Positions 33,915 through 46,015 of a DNA stretch of 64,000 bases are shown piece after piece. Numbering within the stretch: position 1 is the stretch's first letter; each line of letters opens with the position of its first letter. The notes under the pieces were generated by a model. It was not told where the DNA came from, made no database searches, and saw only the letters and a program-made list of their open reading frames with translations. Source of the DNA: Conus ventricosus (Eukaryota > Mollusca > Gastropoda > Neogastropoda > Conidae). The stretch lies in the NCBI GenBank assembly GCA_018398815.1, contig CM031628.1, positions 6,620,378 to 6,684,377 of the forward strand, written 5' to 3'. Position numbers and translations under genes: made by a program.

Positions 33915-35510
33915 CACTGTAGCAGTTGTTCTGATGTGACCCATCAGGCTTTCTCACTGCAGCATTTGTTACTGATGTCATCACCCATCATGTTTCATCC
34001 TGCAGCAGTTGTTACTGTGTGACCATCAGGTTTCATCACTGAGCAGTTGTTACTGATGATGACCCATCAGCCTTCATCACTGCAGCAGTTGTTACTGATG
34101 ATCACCATCAGGTTTCATCACTGCAGCAGTTGTTACTGATGATGATCCCCCATTAGGTTCTTCACTGCAGCAGGTGTTACTGATGATGACCATCAGGTTC
34201 ATCACTGCAGCATTTGGGTTACTGATGATGACCCATCAGGCTGCATCACTGCGCAGTTGTTACTGATGATGAACCATCAGGCTTCATCACTGCAGCGTTG
34301 TTACTGAGATGATGACGCCTCAGGCTGCATCACTGCAGCAGTTGTTATGATGATGATCACCACATCAGGCTTCATCACTGCAGCATTTGTTACTGATGTA
34401 AACCATCGGGGCGTCATCACGCAGCAGTTGTTACTGATGAGGGCCCCATCAGGCTTCATCACTGCGCAATTGTTACTGATGATGATCACCTATCAGGCTT
34501 CTCACTGCAGCAGTTGTTCTGATGATGATCCCATCAGGCTTCATCCTGCAGCGTAGTTTACTGATGATGATCCCTATCAGGCTTCATCACTGAAGCAGTT
34601 GTTACTGATGATGATCACCATCAGGCTTCATCACTGCAGCAGTTGTTTACTGATGTGATCCCCTATCAGGCTTCATCACTGCAGAGTTGTTATGATGATG
34701 AGGACCCATCGGGCTGCATCATGCAGCAGTTGTTATGGTGATGACCCATCAGGCTTCATCACTGCAGCGTTGTTACTGATGATGATGACCATCGGGGTGC
34801 ATCACTGCAGCAGTTGTTACTGATGATGATTCCCCATCAGGTTTCATCACTGCAGCAGTTCTTACTGATGATGATCTTCAGGCTGCATACTGCAGCAGTT
34901 GTTACTGATGATGACCCATCAGGCTTCATCACTGCAACAGTTGTTATGATGATGACCATCAGGCTTCATAACTGCAAGCAGTTGTTACTGATTGATGCCC
35001 CTATCAGGCTTCATCACTGCAGCGGGTTGTTACTGATGATTGTGCCCCATCAGGTTCATCCCTGCAGCTTTTGGTACTGATGATCCCCAAATTTCAGGCT
35101 GCATCGCTGCAGCAGTTGTTACTGATGATCCCCCATCAGGTTTCATCACTGCAGCAGTTGTTACTGATGATGATGACCATCAGGCTTCATCACTGCAGCA
35201 GTTGTTACTGATGATTGACCCATCAGGTTTCATCACTGCAGCAGTTGTTACTGATAAATGACCATCAGGCTTCATCACTGCAGCAGTTGTTACTGATGAG
35301 GGCCCTATCGGGGCTGCATCACTGCAGGAGTTTTTTACTTATGATAAACCATCGGGTTTCATCACTGCAGAAGTTGTTACTGATGATGATCACCTATCAG
35401 GTTCATCACTGCAGCAGTTGGTACTGATGATGATCACCCATCAGGTTTTCATCACTGCAGCAGTTGGTACTGATGATCCCCCTTTCAGGCTTCATCACTG
35501 CATCACTGTC
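33915..35510. repeat. 44-bp minisatellite, about 36 units
   Basis: Units with CATCACTGCAGCAGTTGTTA and CTGATGATGATCACCATCAGG. Nearly every unit has one or two single-base deletions relative to its neighbours (for example CACTGCGCAG, ACTGAGCAG), a pattern more like uncorrected long-read error than natural divergence. It is intronic in the receptor gene. Confidence 0.9.
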
Positions 35511-36475
35511 AGGGGCCCCTAATAGCCACTCCATTCCTCATTTACATAAATGACATCACCACCGTAATAAATCAAACGTGTTTTTTTTCAGACGATACCA
35601 GCATTATCATTCTCACTTGGACCTTGTTACACGCACGGAATTCGTAACTCAGTCTTACCACAGATAATCTGGATCGGCGAACCATGGAAAGTAAAATCCA
35701 ATGAGATAAAACAGAATTCTTTCAGTTCATGTAAGTCAGTACCCAAAAGTTTGACTACTTATTTTGAGGTTACTCTCCTGAAGAGCAAAAGCACAAAATG
35801 TGGGACTTACATTTCAGTATAAGTATTAAGTGGGAGTAGCATACAGGCAGCATACTTAACAAAGTCACCTTCCCATTTCTTGTATGAAAAGAGCGGACAG
35901 CCTTAAACATGCTGTGCATATCTTCCATATCAACCCATTGTGATTATAAGGATGCAGTGTGGATAACTTCTACAATGCAGTCTAGGTCTCTGGAAAATCC
36001 ATTATCTAGAAGCTACGACAAAAAAGAGAAGGGAACAATGACAAAATTCAGCTGTCAGTGGAACAATTCACTAACATTACATAAACAATTTCGGATGCTG
36101 CTTACTCGAGAAAAGGGGAACACGCACAACTGTATGTTATCACAACAGGAAGAAGTGGATAATACGTGCCAGAATCATTCGTCTGATTTTCTAACTAGCC
36201 ATCTTTAGAACAGGAACCTGTACCATTGGCAAAGACCCTTACAACGTGCAATGCCAAAGTGTTAGATACTGAAACATGAGGAATCCCTCATTTCTTCTTC
36301 TACATTATCAAAGAATTGTCTCCCTTACCATATTAAAGCCCGCCATTCCTGACGTAATCAACCATTATTTATCAGTCAATGTTCCTGCAGTGCCTTCATA
36401 TAGGAATACATGATAAAAAAACAACAACAACAACAACAAACAACACAACAACAACAACACAACAACAACAACTAA
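35511..36475 (+). mobile_element. Decayed LINE RT fragment
   Basis: Broken frames resemble an RT from motif B onward: PFLIYINDIT (35,540), then FSDDTSIII (35,590) in place of the FADDT box, and sequence akin to the connection region to about 36,200. A CAA-repeat tail lies at 36,420-36,470, consistent with a LINE 3' end. Several stops and frame changes. Confidence 0.5.
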
Positions 36476-36479
36476 TATC

Positions 36480-37585
36480 TTCAAAGGCCACCTGGCTGAT
36501 GACTCACGATGTGCTGATAGTCATTGGATGGAAACAGCAGAGAACGATTTGTTGACATGTCCTGTTGTAATGAAGCCTGTGCAGATGCTGGTACCAATCC
36601 TCCACTAAACTACATTTTCACCTCATTTGAAAGGTAGACTCGATCTGCAGACGGATTTAACATGATAACTTTTACGTCTTCCGATATCTATCTATAAAAA
36701 GTAACAGTTTTTGTATTGCGCAGTTTAGAGTGTGCAGACATGATTAAAAAGTTAAAGATTATTATTCATCATTTTTTTCTGGTCTGTATAGTTCAATGTC
36801 GATAACAAACAGTAAACTGGAAGTTGTGATACTCATCCATTTCTGAGTGTTGTCTAAATATTTCGCACCCAAGTTGATTTAAACAAAAAAGCAAAAGCTT
36901 TGAGTTCTGGTAGTCCAAGACCTCCATTTGTAATGTACAGACGTGGTTATTCTTTTGTACTTTGTATTTTTTCACACAAATTCGTATGCCCTAACAGTGA
37001 CTTAACACCATCTGAAAGAACGCACTGATTGATCAGATGATAATACTCATGACTCACCTGACTTTTTTACAAAATGAATTATTATGAAATCGTCAACCTT
37101 ACAAACAGAGTTAGTTGTCTTCTCATCCTAACTTCACGCAAACATCTCACGACTGCTATCATGTAGGGCCTGGTATGCCCCCTTGCGGTCGGCTAAGCTG
37201 TAACCAATGTGAATTGAAATTGACTGAATAATTAATATCTGAACAGCTTGGTAAATCATTGGAAAAACCAATTTCGATGACTTGTGTGAGATTTTGTGGG
37301 TCCTGCAACAACAACAGTGACAATCAATTTACAAATTGATGGATTAAAACATGTAAATATATGTATCTTTGAAAAGAGAAGCATGGAGGAACTTAATCTG
37401 TGTATCATTGTTATGGTTCTTAGATGATTATTTGAATGTGCTGAAGAAAAAAAAAGAAAATAAAACCCGAACATCATGAGATGAGCAAAATTGGTCATTT
37501 GTAACATTTTGAGTCCAGCAACAGAAAGGAAACGGCATCCTAAGTCTAACACATGAACGATAGCCGAAGTAATGATCTGGGTTTT
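36480..37585. other. Intron without recognised features
   Basis: Unique-looking, AT-rich sequence. I looked for further micro-exons with CAG and GTAAG or GTGAG borders on the minus strand and found none that keep the phase. Confidence 0.4.
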
Positions 37586-37587
37586 AC

Positions 37588-37646
37588 CTGACTGTTCCGC
37601 AGGATATAGGATCGGTTGTGGGTAGTCATACGCGGACGTAGCCGAC
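37588..37646 (-). CDS. Micro-exon A1 (59 nt), YPQP motif
   Basis: The acceptor TGAATTTGCTTTCAG and donor GTAAAACC bound 59 nt, phase 2 to 1. It joins the preceding tail exon (ending CG) as Arg and reads SATSAYDYPQPILYPAEQS plus one base. It has three tyrosines; YDYPQP gives a YxxP motif at the position of YLHP in A2 and A3. It is six nt shorter than those exons, so the frame is kept. The acceptor region resembles that of A2 (TTTGCTTTCAG). Confidence 0.65.
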
Positions 37647-37688
37647 CTGAAAGCAAATTCAGTAACGTGGACAATTAAGTCCTGACTT

Positions 37689-37826
37689 CCAAAGTCCCAT
37701 TTTCATGCGTTCCAAAGTCCCATTTTCATGCGTTCCAAAGTCCCATTTTCATGCGTTCCAAAGTCCCATTTCATGCGTTCCAAAGTCCCATTTTCATGCG
37801 TTCCAAAGTCCCATTTTCATGCGTTC
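37689..37826. repeat. 23-bp tandem repeat, six units
   Basis: Six near-identical units of TCCAAAGTCCCATTTTCATG followed by CGT, 43 bp upstream (gene sense) of micro-exon A1. Confidence 0.95.
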
Positions 37827-37877
37827 TTTAGTGTTCGCTTCCCATGCTCTCGTAATCATTATGTAGTTAGTACAATA

Positions 37878-39665
37878 GGGTCCCTCACAACCATCAATCA
37901 CAACAGAAAAGGGTCCCTCACAACCATCAATCACAACAGAAAAGGTCTCTCACAACCATCAATCACAATAGAAAAGGATCTCTCACAACCATCCCACCAC
38001 AACAGAAAAGGCTCTCTCACAACCGTCCCACCACAACAGAAAAGGCTCTCACACAACCATTCCACCACAACAGAAAAGGTTCTCACACAACCATCAACAC
38101 AACAGAAAAGGCTCTCTCACAACCATCAATCACAATAGAAAAGACTCTCTCACAACCACTCAAACACAACAGAAAAGGCTCTCTCACAACCATCAATCAC
38201 AATAGAAAGGCTCTCTCCAACCATCAATCACAACAGAAAAGATCTCTCACAACCATTCCACCACAACAGAAAAGGCTCTCACACCAACCATCCCACCACA
38301 ACAGAAAAGGGTCCCTCACAACCATCAATCACAACAGAAAAGGCTCTCTCACAACCATCAATCACAATAGAAAAGACTCTCTCACAACCATCCCACCACA
38401 ACAGAAAAGGCTCTCACACAACCATCCCACCACAACAGAAAAGGCTCTCACACAACCATCCCACAGCAATAGAAAATGGTCTCTCACAAGCACCCCACAA
38501 CATAGAAAATGGTCCCTCACAACCACCCCACAACAATAGAAAATGGTCCCTCACAACCATCCCACAACAATAGAAAATGGTCCTCACACACACACACAAG
38601 AAAAAGCCTCACAACACCCATCACAATAGAAAAGAATCCCTCACAACCACGCCATCACAATAGAAATAGGGTCCTTCACAACCACCCCATCACAATAGAA
38701 AAGAGTCCCTCACAACCACCCCATCACAATAGAAATAGGGTCCCTCACAACCACCCCATCACAATAGAAATAGGGTCCCTCACAACCATCCTATCACAAT
38801 AGAAAAGGGTCCCTCACAACCACCCCATCACAATAGAAAAGGTCCCTCACAACCACCCCCATCACAATAGAAAAGGGTCCCTCACAACCACCCCATCACA
38901 ATGGAAAAGGGTCCCTCACAACCACCCATCACAATGGAAAAGGGTCCCTCACAACCACCCCATGACAATAGAAAAGGTCCCTCACAACCACCCCATGACA
39001 ATAGAAAAGGGTCCCTCACAACCATCCCACCACAACAGAAAAGGGTCCCTCACAACCATTACACCACAGCAGAAAAGGGTCCCTCACAACCCACCCCATG
39101 ACAATAGAAAAGGGTCCCTCACAGCCATCACACCACAGCAGAAAAGGGTCCCTCACAACCACCCCATGACAATAGGAAAGGGTCCCTCACAACCACCCCA
39201 TGACAATAGAAAAGGGTCCCTCACAACCACCCATACAATAGAAAGGGTCCCTCACAACCACCCCATCACAACAGAAAAGGGTCCTCACAGCCATCACACC
39301 ACAGCAGAAAAGGGTCCCTCACAACCACCCATGACAATAGGAAAGGGGCCCTCACACAACCACCCCCATGACAATAGGAAAAGGTCCCTCACAACCACCC
39401 CATCACAACAGAAAAGGGTCCCTCACAGCCATCACACCAAAGAAAAAGGTCCCTCACAACCACCCCATGACAAAGAAAAGGGTCCCTCACAGCCACCTAC
39501 AAAGAAAGGGCCCACACAAACCCATGAAACAGAAAAGGGTCCCACAGCCATCACACCACAGCAGAAAAGGTCCATCAAGCATCACACCACAACAGAAAAG
39601 GGTCTTTCACCACCACATCACTCGAACAGAAAACGACCCTCACTACCACATCACTTCAATGGGAA
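37878..39665. repeat. 34-bp minisatellite, about 50 units
   Basis: Units with GGGTCCCTCACAACCACC and CATCACAATAGAAAA. The first third has CTCTCTCACAACCATC variants and the last third GACAATAG or CACAGCAG variants, so there are sub-families along the array. The open frames over it are repeat artefacts. Confidence 0.93.
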
Positions 39666-39944
39666 ATGATGTGCACACATTAACAAATTTTGTAGAACAA
39701 CTTTTGGTCACTTTTACACAACTACACAGAGATAAATAAGCTTACATCTATCCAGGTCCAACGCGTCCCCACCCACCCCTCTAAAAATAGAGCGCATTTC
39801 CTTTCCCTTCTGACATGTAAGGAAAAAAACAGATTGAAAGTGCACATTTCGAATTGTTTCTCTTGTTTGGAATCAAATGAGTTCATAACGCAAAGGCTTC
39901 AACACCAAAGCTCATGCTCAATGCCTAGGTCACTGCTGTTCTTC

Positions 39945-41005
39945 ACATAGCCCTATCTGATCTGCTTCATGTCTGTGTTTGTCAACATGACATTCACATA
40001 GCCCTATCTGATCTACTTCATGTCTGTGTGTCAACATGACATTCACATAGCCCTATCTGATCAACTTCATGTCTGTGTGTCGTCAACATGACATTCACAT
40101 AGCCCTATCTGATCTACTTCATGTCTGTGTGTTGTCAACATGACATTCACATAGCCCTATCTGATCTACTTCATGTCTGTGTGTTGTCAACATGACATTC
40201 ACATAGCCCTATCTGATCTACTTCATGTCTGTGTGTCAACATGACATTCACATAGCCCTATCTGATCTACTTCATGTCTTGTGTGTCAACATGACATTCA
40301 CATAGCCCTATCTGATCTACTTCATGTCTGTGTGTCAACATGACATTCACATAGCCCTATCTGATCTACTGCATGTCTGTGTGTTGTCAACATGACATTC
40401 ACATAGCCCTGTCTGATCTACTGCATATCTGTGTGTTGTCAACATGACATTCACATAGCCCTATCTGATCTAAATGCATGTCTGTGTGTTGTCAACATGA
40501 CATTCACATAGCCCTATCTGATCTACTTCATTCTGTGTTCGCCAACATGACATTCACATAGCCCTATCTGATCTGCTTCATTCTGTGTGTCAACATGACA
40601 TTCACATAGCCCTATCTGATCTACTTCATGCCTGTGTGTCGTCAACATGACATCACATAGCCCTATCTGATCTACTTCATGTCTGTGTGTCAACATGACA
40701 TTCACATAGCCCTATCTGATCTGCTTCATGTCTGTGTGTTGTCACATGACATTCACATAGCCCTATCTGATCTACTTCATGTCTGTGTGTCAACATGACA
40801 TTCACATAGCCCTATCTGATCTACTGCATGTCTGTGTGTCGTCAAAATGACATTCACATAGCCCTATCTGATCTACTTCATGTCTGTGTGTCAACATGAC
40901 ATTCACATAGCCCTATCTGATCTACTTCATGTCTGTGTGCAACATGACATTCACATAGCCCTATCTGATCTGCTTCATGTCTGTGTGTTGTCAACATACA
41001 TTCAC
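39945..41005. repeat. 48-52-bp minisatellite, about 21 units
   Basis: Units with CACATAGCCCTATCTGATCT, ACTTCATGTCTGTGTG and TCAACATGACATT. Units differ by an optional TTG or TCG after GTGTG, which gives the 48 or 52 bp lengths. Every unit contains the sequence TGATCT. Confidence 0.93.
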
Positions 41006-41260
41006 AACAATCAGGACCAGAGATGCCCTTCTGGGAGTGCTCTGCATCCACTGACGTCAGCACTGTGAGACGCCAGTGCAGTGACAGAAAGAAAAAAGAA
41101 AAGGCTGGAGGTTTGTCTCCCATATAAATGCTAGTCTTAATGTTCCTGTAAATAAGACTTACAGAAAACACGAATAAATGGGAAAAAGAGGCTATTCCAC
41201 CATCCTTCTTCCCCCCCCACACCCCTCCCCTCTATCTCTCTCTTTCCAGGAGGTGGTGAT

Positions 41261-41294
41261 GTCCTGTGTGTGTGTGTGTTGTGTGTGTGTTGTG

Positions 41295-41332
<38 letters not shown>

Positions 41333-41350
41333 AGGAGACATAGAGTGAGC

Positions 41351-41381
<31 letters not shown>

Positions 41382-41467
41382 ATGTGTGTGCGCGCGTGTG
41401 TGTGTGTGTGTGTGTGTGTGGTTGTGGTGTTGTGTGTGTGTGTGTGAGGGACAGAGAGAGGCAGGAG

Positions 41468-41534
<67 letters not shown>

Positions 41535-41535
41535 T
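41261..41535. repeat. (TG)n and (GA)n compound microsatellite
   Basis: GT tracts interrupted by AATAAGGAGACATAGAGTG, then a GA tract to 41,535. Confidence 0.95.
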
Positions 41536-41539
41536 CTAA

Positions 41540-43400
41540 AAAGGAGAACTCAAACAAATCACAACTCCATCCTATTCAAAGACAAAATGATAATTAAATC
41601 TACAACATTCATGCAACCTGTTTGCTAACAACCTACACCACCTGTTCCCCTGAACAAATGGAAAAATACCCAGAATTCTGACCCCCCCCCCCCCCCCAAA
41701 AAAAAAAAAAAAATGAACGAAGGCTCAGGGAACCCAAAGAAAATAAATTGAAACATGTAAATACTGTTTACTTTTATTTAGCAAAACGTTGATGTCCCAT
41801 TTTCTTTCTTTCAAATAAGCAAAGTCTTGCAAAAGATTTTAACAGCATGCAGTACAAGAAAAAGCACTGTAGGGATTTTTTTAAAAAAAGGTCTACCACA
41901 TCATCAGGCAAACAAAGAAGGCCTGTTTTGTTTTTGTTTTTCAAATAACTTTATCTTCGAATCAACTATGTTCCATTGTTCTGAATTTGCAAGACAATTA
42001 ATGTTCAAGTGGAAGCGAATTCGAGCAAAACTCAATTTTCGAGTTAGTCAAATGAACCAGATCAGCCCATAACAGTTTTAGAATAAAATCGATCCAAAAA
42101 ATATTTAACTTTTGCTTCAATTTCTTACTCTGTGTTTCTAACCTTCACAGCTTGTCTTTATGCCAACTCACTCAACATTTGAAAAAAGAAACACTGTGGT
42201 GCCAGGATACATGTTTTGGCCAGAATGAAGAGTCAAACCAGGCAACGTACAGAACTGCTCACCCTCACAAAGAATTTTTTTGCTCATTCTGTGCCCATAG
42301 TCCGTCATTGACACTCTGTCCATGGAAGAACGACTCATGGTCCCAGAACATGTGTTCGTCAAGATGAACACGAGGAGACATGACACTGCGAGTCACTTGG
42401 TGTGTTCATGGCCCTTTCTGATCCAACATAGCAGGCACACTACGCCCCTACTGACGACATACTGTCGCATACTGGCCACAGGCTGTCACAGCCATGGCCC
42501 ATACCGACCCAAGACCACATTGGACGGCATCAAATGGTCCTGAGAGAGGAAAGCACAAATTGAGACAGTTTATACTTATCTGATAGAGATGAGATGATGA
42601 GATGATGAAGATGAGCTACAGATCCATTCCGATGTGAGACTGCTGACAGGGTGTACTGTATGCTTCCTTTCATATATATCCCGGCATCAGACCAGGCCGA
42701 GAGATACATTCACCTGCATTTGTCAGCAAATTTGACGCGACACTGCAGAACACATCCACATGGATGAACCTCGTCACTGTGTGGCCCAGGTTTCCCAACA
42801 AAGACTGTACCAAACTACACTCATGGGTAGGCAGAAGGTCCCAAAGAACATTACCTACGTGACACTGATGGGAATCAGACTATCCATCCAGCGAGATCAC
42901 GACGCTAACCACTTCATCACGGTTGGCTCACAAAGAATCTTGTCCATAGCATGTGTTTCTGTCTGCAATTGAGACAGACCATCCAGATCGAAATTTGGAG
43001 CACTCACAAGGCTCAAACTTACGACTGATGTCCAGATATGTTCAAGCAGTGACCTATATTTCGTAAACGGTCTGCGAGGTAGAAACATTCACCAGGCTTG
43101 ATTGGGAATCACCTGAGCAGGAAACACGACGCTTAACATTACAATGGCCACAAAACATGACAAAAAAAGCTACTCGTATTCTCGTGAAGACAGTAATCAG
43201 ATGTTATAAGCCCTACCAAGGCTTACCCTCATTCGAACTCATAACTAGCTCCGTTTGGTGTCAGTAAGTGGCAGGCCTATTCCTTAAGTTTGATGTTACT
43301 GTCATAGTGATCCCTTGTGAAAGATGACAGATGTAAACGCAAGAACACTGTTGAAAAGTAAAGCGTTTATCCGTGTCTTATAAACCACACTAACACCACA
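41540..43400. other. Intron, no recognised gene; possible SINE relic
   Basis: The short frames at 42,152-42,543 and 42,760-42,972 match nothing I know. On the minus strand near 43,000-43,020, GTCGTAAGTTTGAGCC resembles the B-box part of the SINE at 367-377, and GAGTTCGAATGAG near 43,230 is another B-box-like site, so decayed tRNA-type SINEs may be present. A C/A run lies at 41,683-41,713. Confidence 0.35.
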
Positions 43401-43407
43401 ACCTCAA

Positions 43408-43598
43408 ACTCACACACACACCACAACTACCACCACCACAGAATACACAACACGAGAACACATACACACATAACACCAACACACACTACACACCACACAC
43501 ACACACACACAACACACACACACACAACACACACACACACACACACACATAACACCCCCCACCCACACACACACACCACACACACACACACATACACA

Positions 43599-43636
<38 letters not shown>

Positions 43637-43642
43637 CACACA

Positions 43643-43673
<31 letters not shown>

Positions 43674-43678
43674 CACAC
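43408..43678. repeat. (CA)n microsatellite
   Basis: Impure CA tract about 100 bp downstream (gene sense) of the tail exon. Confidence 0.95.
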
Positions 43679-43774
43679 ATCTTCCTGGGACTGTTTTTGT
43701 TTCTTTCTTTCTTTTTACCGTGATAGGAATATCCAAACACCTCGTAACACTGTGCCAGAATGTCAGAAGCTTAC

Positions 43775-43967
43775 CGTATGCTGGAGCCCGTGGTATTTCT
43801 GGTGAAAATGGCATCAGGGCCACCAGTGGCATTCCAGGGACCAGCAGGATTACCGTGACTCACGGGACTGTTGGAACCAGCTGGATTGTTGGGACCAGCT
43901 GGGTTACTGTGACTTGCAGGACTGTTGGAACCAGTGGGATTATTGAGACCAGTGTGATTTGAAGTGT
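43775..43967 (-). CDS. Tail exon: Asn/Pro/Gly-rich repeats (193 nt)
   Basis: The acceptor TTGGTTTTATTGCAG and donor GTAAGCTT bound 193 nt, phase 1 to 2. It follows the membrane exon and so should be cytoplasmic. It reads D-TSNHTGLNNPTGSNSPAS and on through a roughly 20-residue repeat (NNP(T/A)GSNSP, SH(S/G)NPAGP, two copies), then ATGGPDAIFTRNTTGSSI. It has no tyrosine. The low-complexity Asn-Pro-Ala-Gly run probably acts as a spacer between the membrane and the tyrosine micro-exons. It could have grown by internal duplication. Confidence 0.7.
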
Positions 43968-44321
43968 CTGCAATAAAACCAAAGATAACAGATTCATAGT
44001 GAGTGCAATCATAATAAAACCTGGCCACAGCTTTATGTAAGAAAAGACGCAAATCCGCTTGATCACATTGACCCTGACGTGGCTGTTGCCTCAGGACACA
44101 AAATGGAGACTGAGATGAAAGAATTCATCCTAACCATCCTCCCTCCCCTTCCCTCCCCTTGTCCTGACTCCACCTCACCTTCCCGCCTCGCCCCCTCCCT
44201 CCCTCTCTTCGCAGTTTTCTTTCCTTTCTTCCACTTCCTCTTTTCCATCTATTTGACAGCTACGTACACAAATGTTTTCTTATATTTTTTTTGAAACAGA
44301 AATATGCAGATATTGTCTCAC

Positions 44322-44468
44322 CAGCACACAGCAATGCCCATCGCCGTCTCCACACCAAGATGATGACAACGGTAAAGATGACAATGAAAACCAACACCAC
44401 GCATGCTCCGACAGCAAATCCCAAATAAGAGGGGGCGTCACTCTCTGCACCTGACGATCCACCACACC
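44322..44468 (-). CDS. Transmembrane exon of the Ig receptor (147 nt)
   Basis: The acceptor TGCTTGTGTTTATCTAG and donor GTGAGACA bound 147 nt, phase 1 to 1 (49 codons). It encodes a short stalk (CGGSSGAESDAPS), a hydrophobic helix of about 24 residues (YLGFAVGACVVLVFIVIFTV and on to VIILV) and the stop-transfer WRRRW, then ALLCA. This is a standard type I membrane exon. It lies about 540 nt downstream of the second Ig exon with a CA/GA microsatellite in the intron. A second Met frame at 44,502 is intron read-through. Confidence 0.8.
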
Positions 44469-44770
44469 CTAGATAAACACAAGCATCAAGCACAGCCATC
44501 AAGACGTCTCCAGGAAAGCATAACTCAAAAAGAGAGTTCTACCAAACCATTGATCTCTTAAACGTTATAGACATTGTAAGGATTATGTCAGTGCAATGAA
44601 TCTTGAAGATCCACTAGTTATTGGTGTTGTCTACTCATACATTTGCAGACAAAATCCGACTGTTTTCATGCAATCTTGAACAAAAGTATTTAAATCATAT
44701 AATTCCTACTGGCTGCTTCTTTGCATGCCACACAGTTCTCATAACGTTATGTCAGGCACATCCCATCTCG

Positions 44771-44773
<3 letters not shown>

Positions 44774-44861
<88 letters not shown>

Positions 44862-44883
44862 ACACACATACACACACACATAC

Positions 44884-44968
<85 letters not shown>

Positions 44969-44987
44969 TCTACAGGTGCGTTACGCT
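44774..44987. repeat. (CA)n and (GA)n compound microsatellite
   Basis: CA to about 44,884, then GA to 44,985. It ends 19 bp from the donor of the Ig exon, so on the transcript the intron begins almost directly with a long CT tract and then a GT tract. Confidence 0.97.
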
Positions 44988-45005
44988 GGCCTGACCATCC
45001 TGTAC

Positions 45006-45334
45006 CTGTACACAACACGTGGAAACGGAAGTCTCGGCTGCCATGTCTGTTGGTGACGGTCATTTGGTAGAAACTGGACACCGTGTCCATGTTGACGTTG
45101 GTCACTGTTACTGTGCACGTGGACTGGTAGACGATCCCTGGTTTAGGTTGACACACACCTGTCAGTTGGATCTGAGAGTCACTGATCTCCATGGGTTGTG
45201 TGTCAGTGATTGATGTGCCCAGGTAGGAAAACGTGGGTTGCTCAGGTGGGGGTAGGCGGTGACATCAAAGGTGAGAGACACAGGATCACTGATGATGCTA
45301 ACCGTTCCAACGTCATAACGTCCACTTGGGGGAC
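45006..45334 (-). CDS. Second Ig-like domain exon (329 nt, one base short)
   Basis: The acceptor ATTATACGCAG and donor GTACAGGA bound 329 nt; a symmetrical phase 1-1 exon needs 330. The first frame reads G-PPSGRYDVGTVSIISDPVSL, TFDVTAYP. After a run of five C (near 45,247-45,251) the frame moves by one to PEQPTFSYLGTSITDTQPME, then GVCQPKPG, STCTVTVTN, SSFYQMTVTN, GSRDFRFHVLC. One more C would make the exon open throughout. The fold is Ig-like (beta strands with VSLTF, YQMTV, FRFHV) but Phe and Met stand where the usual Cys pair would be. Homopolymer error is more likely than a dead exon given the intact neighbours. Confidence 0.7.
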
Positions 45335-45336
45335 CT

Positions 45337-46015
45337 GCGTATAATGTATCAGACATATGCAGGTGTGAGAAATGCTTTACATGCTCATTGGGTCAGAGTA
45401 TAAGAAATGTTTCATGTTTTACTGCTTGAAAGTGCGCGAAATATTTGTTTAACTTTGCAGGCGAGAATGAAAATGCGTGTCTTATATTATTTACACATTT
45501 GGGGAAGCTGATGCCTAGAGTATCAAACACAAATGAAAACAACCAAGAAGACCTGGTCGTACGGACGAAAGGCTTTTTTCCCCAAATGGGCGACTGTTGA
45601 TTTAGAATCAGATACTGAAATTTACAATTGTTAAAATTGGGAGAGAAAAGTATTTTTCTTTTAGACCTTCACAAGACTTTGAGGTTTTGAATGAACCTTT
45701 ACATCATATACGTGAATGTGTGCATGCATGTATGTGTGTATGTATGTAAGTGACGTCAGACAATGGCGACAAGAGAAGCTGTGCCTTTACATCACTCTGC
45801 TGGTTTTGCAACGTGTGATCAATCCTGTCAACGACACGTGCAACCACTGCCAATGGGTTTTTACGCAGTTTGTATTGACTGTGCCAGGATGGAGACATGG
45901 GCTCCCTTCAACAGAGCGATCCTGGATGACTAGTGGGTGGGTTTTGAAAGGACTAAATAGCTGAATCAATTCGAACAAAACGTGGAGGCACCACCGTTAA
46001 TTCATTCACAGGGAT
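45337..46015. other. Intron without recognised features
   Basis: Unique-looking sequence upstream (gene sense) of the second Ig exon. No further exon was recognised. Confidence 0.4.

Noticed and set aside
36500..36540. GTGAGT donor-like site with nearby CAG on the minus strand
   Set aside because: It would leave an exon of only six nt and the sequence has no relation to the A or B exons.
37878..41005. Regularly spaced repeats resembling a CRISPR array
   Set aside because: The whole unit is repeated with no unique spacers, and the setting is an animal intron.
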